Source: Lysobacter enzymogenes (GTDB lineage Bacteria > Pseudomonadota > Gammaproteobacteria > Xanthomonadales > Xanthomonadaceae). Taken from it: a stretch of 64,000 nucleotides of DNA. The notes under the pieces are model-generated. The model saw only the letters and a list, made by a program, of their open reading frames with translations, made no database searches and had not been told where the DNA came from. The stretch spans positions 1,426,001 to 1,490,000 of the forward strand of contig NZ_CP067396.1 of the NCBI RefSeq assembly GCF_023617245.1. The letters are read 5' to 3'. A program made the translations under genes and the position numbers. How positions within the stretch are numbered: the stretch's first letter is position 1; every line of letters starts with the position of its first letter. This document shows positions 1-10,000 of the stretch, piece by piece.

Positions 1-98
1 CCGCGGCGCTGGCCTTCCAGCAACATGGCGAAGGTGGAGTCCTTGGCGATCTTGATCGACCCGATCGGGTCCATCACGACGACGATGTCCAACGGCAT
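1..98 (-). CDS. gshB: Glutathione synthetase, N-terminal fragment (cut by window edge)
   Basis: Only the first 32 codons lie in the window. The reverse strand reads MPLDIVVVMDPIGSIKIAKD followed by STFAMLLEGQRR, which matches the N-terminus of ATP-grasp glutathione synthetase, where the VVMDPI..IKIAKDST block is highly conserved. The enzyme joins glycine to gamma-glutamylcysteine in the cytosol. The ATG (complement of 96-98) has a GAGGA stretch upstream. Position next to and divergent from pilG is the usual order in Xanthomonadaceae and Pseudomonas, which supports the call. The rest of the gene is outside the window. Confidence 0.85.
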   Translation of the reverse strand, partial: MPLDIVVVMDPIGSIKIAKDSTFAMLLEGQRR

Positions 99-347
99 GG
101 CAACGGAATCCTCAAAGATTGACGGGATGGTAGCAGGCAGGTCACCGGTATCTGTCATGATGTAGGGGTCGCAAACGGCCGTGCAGCGTCCATTTGCGAC
201 ACGCAGCGATCAGGGCGACCGCCTTGCGCGGAAGGGGACGATGGCTTAGGTCGAGGGAGCGGCCGCCGGCGACAGCGTGACCGCCGGCAAGTTCGTCCTG
301 CGATCCGATCGGCTTGCGTATTCAGTTTCCGGGCGCGGAATGCGTGC

Positions 348-376
348 TTGACAGCCTGCGTGCGGCTTGAAATAAA
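348..376 (+). promoter_or_regulatory. Probable sigma-70 promoter of the pilGHIJ-chpA operon
   Basis: TTGACA (348-353), a 17-nt spacer, and AATAAA (371-376) form a good -35/-10 pair. Transcription would begin near 383, about 50 nt before the pilG ATG at 433. The rest of the gshB-pilG interval (99-432) shows no other clear element. Confidence 0.6.
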
Positions 377-432
377 GACGGCTTCGCAACGCCCCGGGGA
401 TTTCAAGGCGTTTGCAATGGGGGATACAAAGA

Positions 433-831
433 ATGCTCGACGAGGTTCGTAGCGGCAGCCTCGATGGTCTCAGGGTCATGGTGATCGACGATTCCAAGAC
501 CATCCGTCGAACCGCCGAGACGCTGTTGAAACGCGAGGGATGCGAGGTGGTCACGGCCATCGACGGATTCGAGGCGTTGGCGAAGATCGCCGACCAACAG
601 CCGCAAATCATTTTCGTGGATATCATGATGCCGCGTCTGGACGGCTATCAGACCTGCGCGCTCATCAAGAACAATCATCTGTTCAAGGGCACGCCGGTCA
701 TCATGCTGTCGTCGAAGGACGGCCTGTTCGACAAGGCGCGGGGCCGCATCGTCGGTTCCGAGCAATACCTGACCAAGCCATTCACGCGCGAGGAGCTCCT
801 CGACGCGATCCGCAAGCACGTACACGCCTGA
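433..831 (+). CDS. pilG: Twitching-motility response regulator PilG
   Basis: This is a single-domain CheY-like receiver (132 aa) of the type IV pilus chemosensory system, phosphorylated by ChpA. Asp19/Asp20, phospho-acceptor Asp63 (in FVDIMMP) and Lys115 (in LTKPF) are present, and there is no output domain. I chose ATG 433 over an in-frame TTG at 412 because GGGGG at 419-423 is a well-placed ribosome site for it and because PilG proteins start close to this point. pilH follows after 17 nt. In Pseudomonas, PilG promotes pilus extension and cAMP signalling; the same role is inferred here from order and sequence. Confidence 0.93.
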   Translation: MLDEVRSGSLDGLRVMVIDDSKTIRRTAETLLKREGCEVVTAIDGFEALAKIADQQPQIIFVDIMMPRLDGYQTCALIKNNHLFKGTPVIMLSSKDGLFDKARGRIVGSEQYLTKPFTREELLDAIRKHVHA

Positions 832-848
832 CCGGGGGGTAGGGCACC

Positions 849-1214
849 ATGGCACGCATCCTGCTTATCGAGGACTCTGCGACGGACACCGCCGTCCTGA
901 CCCAGCTGCTGCAACGCAACGGTCACGAGGTGTTCGCCGCCGGCAGCGCCGAGGACGGCATCGAGGCGGCCAAGCGCGAGTTGCCCGACCTGGTGATGAT
1001 GGACGTGGTGCTGCCGGGCATGAACGGTTTCCAGGCCACCCGCGCGCTGAGCCGGGACGAGCAGACCAAGCAGATCCCGGTGCTGATCGTCAGCACCAAG
1101 GCCATGGAGACCGACCGCGCCTGGGGCATGCGCCAGGGCGCGCGCGATTACATCGTCAAACCCCCGCGCGAGGACGACCTCATCGCGCGGATCAAAGAAC
1201 TGCTGGATAAGTGA
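849..1214 (+). CDS. pilH: Twitching-motility response regulator PilH
   Basis: This is a second single-domain receiver (121 aa) directly after pilG. It has acidic residues Glu8/Asp9, phospho-acceptor Asp52 (MMDVVLP) and Lys104 (YIVKPP). In the Chp system PilH is the counterpart of PilG, acting on retraction or as a phosphate sink. It starts with MARILLIEDS and ends 4 nt before pilI, so the two are surely co-transcribed. Identification rests on position in the pilGHIJ cluster and on the PilH-typical AMETDRAWGMRQGA segment. Confidence 0.93.
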   Translation: MARILLIEDSATDTAVLTQLLQRNGHEVFAAGSAEDGIEAAKRELPDLVMMDVVLPGMNGFQATRALSRDEQTKQIPVLIVSTKAMETDRAWGMRQGARDYIVKPPREDDLIARIKELLDK

Positions 1215-1218
1215 ACCG

Positions 1219-1764
1219 ATGATCTTGAAGACGCCGTTCGATGTGCTGAGCGATTACGAGCGCCGTTCGCTGGCGCACGTGGCCGGTCTGCCCGAACAGC
1301 TCGACGCGCCGGGCCTGTGGCGCGGGGTCGGCTACCGCATCGGCGCGCGCCGGCTCGCCTCGACCTTCGCCGAGGTGGTGGAAATCCTGTCGCTGCCGCA
1401 GCTCACCCAGGTGCCCGGCGCGCAGCCGTGGATGCTCGGGCTGGCCAACGTGCGCGGCAGCCTGCTGCCGATCGTCGACCTCAAGCAGTTCCTGGAAGGC
1501 GAGCGCACCGTGCTGCACGAAGGCCAGCGCATCCTGCTGGTGCGCCAGCCCGGCGGCGACGTCGCCGTGCTGATCGACGAGCTCTACGGCCAGCGCAGCT
1601 TCCACGAGCACAACCTGCTGGCGCTGGAAGACGCCGAGGCGCTGGTGCACGGCCGCTACGCCCATTTCGTCGAGCGCGCCTACCGCGTCGACGACCAGGC
1701 CTGGGGCGTGTTCAATCTCGACCGCCTGGCCCGCACCCCCGAATTCCGACAAGCAGCGGCCTGA
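1219..1764 (+). CDS. pilI: CheW-like coupling protein PilI
   Basis: This 181-aa CheW-domain protein should couple receptor PilJ to kinase ChpA. The CheW fold is recognisable in the VVEILSLPQLTQVPGAQPWM block, the LGLANVRGSLLPIVDLKQFL block (around residues 74-95) and the RILLVRQPGGDVAVLIDEL strand pair. The start follows pilH by 4 nt and the gene lies 55 nt before pilJ. There is no signal peptide or membrane segment, as expected for a cytosolic adaptor. Confidence 0.92.
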   Translation: MILKTPFDVLSDYERRSLAHVAGLPEQLDAPGLWRGVGYRIGARRLASTFAEVVEILSLPQLTQVPGAQPWMLGLANVRGSLLPIVDLKQFLEGERTVLHEGQRILLVRQPGGDVAVLIDELYGQRSFHEHNLLALEDAEALVHGRYAHFVERAYRVDDQAWGVFNLDRLARTPEFRQAAA

Positions 1765-1819
1765 CGCAGCCGCTTCCTCCAACAAGACCGCACGCACGTA
1801 CACCCGAGGTTCCCGAACC

Positions 1820-3838
1820 ATGAGCACTGTGATGGACAACGCCGGCAAGAGCCGCATGCTGGGCGCCAATACCTGGCTGATCGTGCTGGGCATATCGGTG
1901 CTCGTGTTCGGCGTGAACACCGGCTACGCGACCTGGCAGGCCGCGCGCCTGGGCGGCGCCAGCTCGGCGGCCTCGCGACTGCAGGTGAACTCGCAGAAGC
2001 TCGCGGTGCAGGCGCGCGAAGCGGTCGGCGGCAACAAGGACGCGTTCGCCGCGTTCAAGACCACCAAGGCGGCGATCGACGAGGACGTCAAGTCGCTCAA
2101 CGACAACTACGGCGGCACCACCGGCGTGGCCACCCCGATCGAGACCGCGACCAAGACCTGGGAGCCGATGGGCAAGAGCGCCGACCAGGTGCTGGCCTCG
2201 GAGAAGGCGGTGCTGGCGCTGGCCGGCAACGCCGACAGCTTCGCCGGCCGCGTGCCGCAGCTGCAGGCGCGCCTGGACGAACTGGTACGCGCGATGTCGG
2301 CCTCCGGTTCGCCGTCCTCGCAGGTCTACATCGCCCTGCGCCAGGTGGTGCTGTCGGCGACGATGGCCCGCCGCATCACCGAAATCCGCGCCGGCGGCAG
2401 CGGCGCCGGCATGGCCGGCGAGGCGCTCGGCCGCGACGCGATCGTGTTCGGCAACATCCTCACCGGCCTGCGCAAGGGCGACTCGTCGTTCGGCGTCAAC
2501 GCGCTCGGCAACTCCGGCGCGCTGGCCGCGCTCGGCCAGGCCGAGGCGCTGTGGCTGGAGATGAAGAAGGACCTCGACGCGATCTCGGCCAGCTCCAAGG
2601 ACCTGTTCCAGGCCCAGGCCGCGGCCGAATCGATCACCGGCGGCTCGGACAAGATGCTCGCCGACAGCCAGTCGCTGTTCACCGCGCTGACCTCGTTCGG
2701 CTCGCTCAGCGACTCCAGCTTCCTCGGCAACATCTGGCTGTCGATCATCTCCGGCCTGGGCGCGCTGGTCGCGATCGCCGGCTTGCTGTTCTCGCTGAAC
2801 TACGCCCAGCAGCGCCGCTACCAGACCACCAAGGAACTCAACGACCGCAACCAGGAGGCGATCATGCGCCTGCTGGACGAAATGGGTTCGCTCGCGGAAG
2901 GCGACCTGACGGTGAAGGCCACCGTCACCGAGGACATGACCGGCGCGATCGCCGACTCGATCAACTTCGCGGTCGAGCAGCTGCGCAGCCTGGTGCAGAC
3001 GATCACCGACACCTCGGTGCAGGTCGCCTCCAGCGCCCAGGAAACCCAGGCCACCGCGATGCACCTGGCCGAAGCGGCGGAACACCAGGCGCAGGAGATC
3101 AACTCGGCGTCGGACCGCATCAGCGAAATCGCGGCCTCGATCGACCAGGTGTCGAAGAACTCGGCCGAGTCGGCCGACGTGGCGCAGCGCTCGGTGCAGA
3201 TCGCGACCAAGGGCGCGGGCGTGGTGCGGCAGACGATCCAGGGCATGGACTCGATCCGCGACCAGATCCAGGAGACCTCGAAGCGCATCAAGCGCCTGGG
3301 CGAAAGCTCGCAGGAAATCGGCTCGATCGTGGAACTGATCAACGACATCTCCGAGCAGACCAACATCCTCGCGCTCAACGCGGCGATCCAGGCGGCGTCG
3401 GCGGGCGAAGCGGGCCGCGGCTTCGCGGTCGTGGCCGACGAAGTGCAGCGACTCGCGGAACGCGCGTCCAACGCAACCAAGCGAATCGAGACGCTGGTCC
3501 AGACAATTCAGTCCGACACCAACGAAGCTGTCAGCTCGATGGAGCAGACGACCTCCGAAGTGGTCGCCGGTGCGCGATTGGCCGAGGACGCGGGCACCGC
3601 GCTGGGCGAGATCGAAAAGGTGTCGTCGGACCTGTCGAACCTGATTCAGGGCATTTCCAGCGCCGCGCAGCAGCAGTCCAGCGCGGCCTCGAACATCACC
3701 CAGACGATGAACACCATCCAGCAGATCACCTCGCAGACCTCGCAGGGCGCCAACCAGACCGCCGCGTCGATTGGAAACCTCGCGCAGCTGGCGGCGGACC
3801 TGCGCCGCTCGGTGGCCGACTTCAAGCTGCCGGCCTGA
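1820..3838 (+). CDS. pilJ: Type IV pilus methyl-accepting chemoreceptor PilJ
   Basis: This 672-aa transmembrane receptor should feed ChpA. A first membrane helix lies at about residues 16-38, followed by a long periplasmic part and a second helix at about 306-329. HAMP-like and coiled-coil segments follow, then the conserved signalling tip around residues 507-545 (SEQTNILALNAAIQAASAGE, then RGFAVVADEVQRLAERA). The start has a GAGGT ribosome site 9 nt upstream. No cheR/pilK gene follows, unlike in Pseudomonas: chpA comes next after 166 nt. The ligand cannot be told from sequence; in Pseudomonas, PilJ senses pilin or surface contact. Confidence 0.94.
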   Translation: MSTVMDNAGKSRMLGANTWLIVLGISVLVFGVNTGYATWQAARLGGASSAASRLQVNSQKLAVQAREAVGGNKDAFAAFKTTKAAIDEDVKSLNDNYGGTTGVATPIETATKTWEPMGKSADQVLASEKAVLALAGNADSFAGRVPQLQARLDELVRAMSASGSPSSQVYIALRQVVLSATMARRITEIRAGGSGAGMAGEALGRDAIVFGNILTGLRKGDSSFGVNALGNSGALAALGQAEALWLEMKKDLDAISASSKDLFQAQAAAESITGGSDKMLADSQSLFTALTSFGSLSDSSFLGNIWLSIISGLGALVAIAGLLFSLNYAQQRRYQTTKELNDRNQEAIMRLLDEMGSLAEGDLTVKATVTEDMTGAIADSINFAVEQLRSLVQTITDTSVQVASSAQETQATAMHLAEAAEHQAQEINSASDRISEIAASIDQVSKNSAESADVAQRSVQIATKGAGVVRQTIQGMDSIRDQIQETSKRIKRLGESSQEIGSIVELINDISEQTNILALNAAIQAASAGEAGRGFAVVADEVQRLAERASNATKRIETLVQTIQSDTNEAVSSMEQTTSEVVAGARLAEDAGTALGEIEKVSSDLSNLIQGISSAAQQQSSAASNITQTMNTIQQITSQTSQGANQTAASIGNLAQLAADLRRSVADFKLPA

Positions 3839-4004
3839 CGCGGGCAGGAGCCGCAGGAAGCGCGGGCACGGTTGTTGCAAGGCAGACAGCGGCTCCGATA
3901 CAGACATACGAAAGGGTTGTACCGAGGATGAAGCGTCCGACACATCGCTGGCTGAGCCACGCACCGCGTCCGCGACGCGGCCGCGCCGACGGGCGGAGCG
4001 CGCC

Positions 4005-7000
4005 ATGACCGCCTTGCGCGAAGCCATCGACACCACCACGCTGGGCTGGATCAAGCCCGAGCTGGACGAAACCCTGCGCCAGGCGCGGCAGGAGATCGAG
4101 GCGTTTGCCGAAGATCCCGCCGACGCCGCGCGCATGCGCGTGTGCGCGAATCATCTGCATCAGGTGCATGGCACCCTGCGCATGGTCGAGCTGTACGCCC
4201 CGGCGATGGTCGCCGAGGAAATGGAGCGGCTGGCGCTGGCGCTGCAACAGGGCGGCGTGCACGACCGCGACGAAGCCTGCGCGGCGCTGATGCGCGGCGT
4301 GGTGCTGCTGCCGGACTACCTGGAACGCCTGCAGGGCGGCCACCGCGACATTCCGATCGTGCTGCTGCCGCTGCTCAACGAGCTGCGCGCCACCCGCGGC
4401 GAGTCCGGGCTCAACGAAAGCGTGCTGTTCGCGCCCAACCTCGACCGTCCGCTGCCGGCGCACCTGCCGCCGCCGCTGCCGGTCGGCGCGGCCGGCGGCC
4501 GCAACGCCAGCGCGCCGCACCTGGCCTCGCTGCGCGAAGCCCTGGCCGCGTGGCCGGAGGACGGCGCGCCGGGCAAGGTCGTGCAACTGGCCTCGGCCAT
4601 CGACGGCCTGCTCGCCGAAGCCGTGCTGGAACCGGTGCGGCGCATGCTGTGGGTGGCTTCGGCCGTGGCCCACGCGGTGCGCGACGGCGCGCTGCCGCCG
4701 ACCCGCGCGCTGCGCCAGGCCTTCGGCGGGGTCGAGCGCGAAGCGCGCCAGCTGCTGTCCGACGACGGCTTCAGCGCGCCGCGCGGCGAACCCGCGGCCG
4801 AGCCGACCCGCCAGCTGCTCTACCACGTGGCCCACAGCGACGGCCGTCATCCGGCCCTGGACGACCTGCGCCAGACCTTCGAACTGGCCTCGCAGCTGCC
4901 GAGCGAATCCGAACTCGAACACGCCCGCGGCAGCCTCAGCGGTCGCAACCGCGCGCTGCTCGACACGGTCGCGGCGGCGATCAAGGAAGACCTGCTGCGG
5001 GTCAAGGACGCGCTCGACCTGCACCTGCGCACCAACCAGACCGACCCGGGCGAACTGCGTCCGCAGGTCGAGGCGCTGGCGCGGGTCAGCGACACCCTCG
5101 GCATGATGGGCCTGGGCATGGCCCGCACCGTCGTGCTGCAGCAGCGCGACGCCATGAACGAGATCGTCGAGGGCCGCCGCGCCGCCGACGAAGGCACCCT
5201 GCTCGACGTCGCCGGCGCGCTGTTGTACGTGGACGCCTCGCTCGACGATCAGGTCAGCCGTCTCGGCCTGCCCGAGGACAAGGCCGAAGAGGACCTGCTC
5301 GCCGGCGAGGCGCGCAAGGTGCTCGACGTGGTCGCGCGCGAAGCCATCGCCAACTTCGGCGACGCCCGCCAGTCCTTCGTCGCCTTCGTCGAGACCAAGT
5401 GGGATCACGAGGAACTCAGCGAAGTGCCGCGCGTGCTCGACGAAGTCGCCGGCGCCTTGCGCATGATCGAACTGCCGCTGGCCGCCGATTACCTCACCGG
5501 GGTCAAGCGCTACACCGAAGTCGAGCTGATCGGCCGCCGCCGCGTGCCCAGCGGCCAGCAGCTCGACACCCTGGCCGACGCATTGGCCAGCCTGGAGTAC
5601 TACCTCGAAGCGCTGCGCGAGCAGCGCCCGAACCGCGACGACATCCTCGACATCGCCCGCCAGAGCCTGGAAGCCCTGCGCTACTGGCCGCTGCCGGACG
5701 TGATCCGGATCGAGCCGCCGGCCGAGACCGTCGCGGGCGTGCCAGACGCGAGCGCGTCGGCCACGAGCGCGCCGGCGCAATCCGCCGCCGCGCCGCAGCC
5801 GCCGGCCGCCGAAGCGCTGCCGCCGCAGATTCCGGTCGCACCCGAATGGGGCCTGGCCGAGATCGAAGCGCCGCAGCGCGCCGACGGCGAGCCGCTGTCG
5901 ATCGATACCGAACACGGCGCCGCCCAGTACGCGTCCGCGTTCGACGCCGAGCCCTCGCAGGCGCCGGCGGCCGAACCGGCCGACCTCACCGAACGCGTGT
6001 CCGGCGGGCTGGTCAACACCGCGCTGGTCGAAGCGGTGCCGTCGGCGCCGCCGTCGTTCCTGACCCCGTCCGGAGGCGCCCACGGCGGCTTCGAACAGGT
6101 CGACGACATCGACGACGAAGTGCGCGAGATCTTCCTGGAGGAATTCGAGGAAGAGATCGGCAATCTCGAACAGCTGTTGCCGGCCTGGCGCGAAGCGCCG
6201 GACGACCTGACCCGGGTGCAGCCGGTCCGCCGCGTGTTCCACACCCTCAAGGGCAGCGGCCGCCTGGTCGGCGCCAAGACCCTGGGCGAGTTCAGCTGGA
6301 AGATCGAAAACCTGCTCAACCGCGTGCGCGAGCATGGCCGCGTCGCCAGCCCGCAAGTGCTGGACCTGGTCGATCAGGCCTACCGCGCAATGCCGGCCTT
6401 CTACGCCGCGCTGCGCAACGAGGCGCCGCTGAGCGTCGACGTCGCCGGCCTGGAAGCGCACGCCGACCTGCTCGCCAGCGGCGAGGAAGCCTTCTATCAG
6501 CCGCCGGTGCCCGCGGTCGAGGCCGCGGTCGAGGAAGCCGCCGCGGCGCCGGTCGCCGACGGCCCGTACGTGCCGGCCTCGGTCGACCCGGTGCTGCTGG
6601 AGATCCTCGACGGCGAAGTCGCCGGCCACCTGGTCACGATCGAATCGTGGCTGGCCGCGGCGCGCGTGCGCCCGCAGCCGGCCAACGACGCGCTGCAGCG
6701 CTCCATCCACACCATGAACGGCGCGTTCGCGATGACCGAAGTGCCGGTCATCACCGACGTCACCGGACCGACCGAAGCCTACGTCAAGCGCCTGCTCGCC
6801 AGCGGCGCGCCGGCCAGCGCCGAGGGCGTGGCCGCGATGGACGCGGTCGCCGCGGCGATCCGCACCACCATCCAGGCGCTGAAGTCGGCGACGCCGCACG
6901 TGCCGCTGTTCCTCGGCCTGCCCGAGCGCATCGCCGCGTTGCGCGACAGCTTGCCGGACGCGCGCCTGCCGATGATCGCCGACGAGTTCGACGCGGGCTT

Positions 7001-10000
7001 CGACCAGCCGGCGAGCGAAGTCGCGGGCGAGCTCAGCGCCACCGACCTCAGCGCGTTCCAGGGCGAAGGCCCGGGCGGCGCCGAAGTGCCGGAGGGCCGC
7101 AGCGACGGCCGCGGCACGTCGGAGTTCACCATCGACTTCGCCTCCTTCGCCGGGTCGCTCGGCCAGAGCGACGCGACGCTCGAGCGCGAAGCGGCGGAGC
7201 GCAGGGCCGAAGCCGAGCGCCTGGACGCCGAACGCATTGCCGCCGAGCACGCCGAAGCCGAGCGTCTTGAAGCCGAACGCGTTGCCGCCGAGCAAGCCGA
7301 GGCCGAACGTCTCGAAGCCGAGCGTGTTGCCGCCGAGCAGGCCGAAGCCGAGCGTCTCGAAGTCGAGCGCATTGCTGCCGAGCAGGCCGAGGCCGAACGT
7401 CTCGAAGCCGAACGCGTTGCCGCCGAACAGGCCGAGGCCGAGCGTCTCGAAGCCGAGCGCATTGCCGCCGAGCAGGCCGAGGCCGAACGTCTCGAAGCCG
7501 AACGAGTTGCCGCCGAGCAGGCCGAGGCCGAACGTCTCGAAGCCGAGCGCGTTGCCGCTGAGCAGGCCGAGGCCGAACGTCTCGAAGCCGAACGTGTTGC
7601 CGCCGAGCAAGCCGAAGCCGAGCGTCTCGAAGCCGAACGCGTTGCCGCCGAGCAAGCCGAGGCCGAGCGTCTCGAAGCCGAACGCGTTGCCGCCGAGCAA
7701 GCCGAGACCGAACGTCTCGAAGCCGAGCGCATTGCCGCTGAGCAGGCCGAAGCCGAACGCCTGGAAGCCGAGCGTACCGCCGCCGAACAGGCCGAAGCCG
7801 AGCGTGTCGCGGCGGAAAAGGCAGAGGCCGACCGCCTCGCCGAAGAAGAACGCCTGGAATACGAGCGCCTGGAAGCGCAGTACGCCGCCGAGGCCGAAGC
7901 CGCGCGTCTGGAAGCCGAACGCGCCGAGACCGAAAAGGCGGAGGCCGAACGTCTGGCCGCCGAGCGTGTCGCGGCGGAGCAAGCAGAAGCCGAGCGCCTC
8001 GCCGCCGAGCAGGCGGAAGCCGAACGCCTGGAAGCCGAACGCCTCGCCGCCGAGCAAGCCGAAGCCGAGCGTCTGGAAGCCGAGCGTCTCGCCACCGAAC
8101 AGGCCGAAGCCGAACGCCTGGAAGCCGAACGCCTCGCCGCCGAACAGGCCGAAGCCGAACGACTGGAAGCCGAGCGCGTCGCCGCCGAGCAGGCCGAAGC
8201 CGAACGACTGGAAGCCGAGCGCCTCGCTGCCGAGCAGGCCGAAACCGAACGTCTGGAAGCCGAGCGTCTCGCCGCCGAGCAGGCCGAAGCCGAGCGCCAG
8301 GAATACGAACGCCTGGAAGCGCAGTACGCGGCCGAGCGCCTGGCCCGCGATCAGGCCCAGGCCGATGCGCTGGAGCCGGCCTACCTGCACGATGCCGCGC
8401 ACCTGGACGAACAGGCGCCCGCCGCCAACGACGAAGCCGAACCCGCCGTCGCCGCGAGCACCGTCGCCGGCGTGTCCGCCGCGCTGGCTGCGGCGTTCGC
8501 CAAGGCCGCCAACGCCGATCCGGATCCGGACCAGGCGCTGGACCTGAGCGAGCTCGATCCCGAACTGGTCGACATCTTCGTCGAAGAAGGCGGCGACCTG
8601 CTCGACCACTCCGACGGCCTGCTCGCGCAGCTGCGCGAAACGCCGGGCGAGCGCGAACTGTTGGTCGGCCTGCAGCGCGACCTGCACACGCTCAAGGGCG
8701 GCGCGCGCATGGCCGGCATCATGGCCGTGGGCGAACTCGGCCACGTCATGGAGTCGCTGCTGGAATCGGTGGTCGACCACCGCACCGAACTGGGCCGCGA
8801 CAGCGTGGTCCTGCTCGAGCGCGGCTTCGACCGCCTGCATGCGATGGTCACCCGGGTCGGCCAGCGCAAGGCCATCGCGATGCCGACGGCGTTGATCGCG
8901 ATGTTCGAGGCGCGTTCGCGCGGCGAACTGAACCTGGGCACGATCGAGGCGCCCGCCGCCGTCGCCGCGCCCGAGCAAGCGGTTGTCGACGACACCGGCC
9001 TCAAGCCGCTGTCCGCGCCGATCGTCGACGCCGCGCCGCTGGCCGACGACGACGACATCGGCGTGCGCGCCCCGCAGGAGCAGGTGCGCATCCGCGCCGA
9101 CCTGCTCGACCGCCTGGTCAACTACGCCGGCGAGGTCGCGATCTACCGCGCCCGCCTGGAACAGCAGCTCGGCGCGTTCCGCGGCGCGATCGCGGAAATG
9201 GCGCAGACCAACCTGCGCATGCGCGACCAGCTGCGCCGCCTGGAAATCGAAACCGAGGCGCAGATCATCGCGCGCTACCAGCGCGAGGGCGATGCCGGCG
9301 AGCATTCCTTCGATCCGCTGGAACTGGACCGCTTCTCGACCCTGCAGCAGCTCTCGCGCGCGCTGTCGGAATCGGCGGCCGACCAGAACAGCCTGCAGAT
9401 CACCCTCGACGACCTGACCCGCCAGTACGAAACCCTGCTGCTGCAACAGTCGCGCGTCAGCTCGGAGCTGCAGGAAGGCCTCATGCGCACGCGCATGGTG
9501 CCGTTCGATACGCTGCTGCCGCGCCTGCGCCGCGTGGTGCGCCAGGCCTCGAGCGAACTCGGCAAGCAGGTCGCGCTGAAGCTGGAAGGCACCCAGGGCG
9601 AACTCGACCGCAACGTGCTCGAACGCATGACCGCGCCGCTGGAACACATGCTGCGCAACGCGGTCGCGCACGGCTTGGAAACCCCGGCCAAGCGCCGTTC
9701 CGCCGGCAAGGCCGACGAAGGCACGGTGCGCATCGCGGTGCGCCGCGAAGGTTCGGAAGTGGTGCTGGAAGTCGCCGACGACGGCGCCGGCCTGGACCGC
9801 GCGGCGATCCGCCGCCGCGGCGAGGAACGCGGGCTGGTCCGCAGCGACGCGGTGCTGTCCGACTCCGACCTGGACATGCTGATCCTGGAGCCGGGCTTCT
9901 CCACCGCCGACGAGGTCAGCCGCCTGGCCGGCCGCGGCGTCGGCATGGACGTGGTCGCCAGCGAAGTGCGCCAGCTCGGCGGCGCGCTCGACATCCAGTC

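Noticed and set aside
3771..4004. Longer in-frame start for chpA reaching back into pilJ
   Set aside because: It overlaps the pilJ end in another frame and has low-complexity basic sequence, while the conserved protein begins at 4005.
7185..8330. Regular repeats that could suggest a CRISPR array
   Set aside because: Units are back to back with a 45-bp coding period and no unique spacers, in frame inside chpA, and no cas genes are near.
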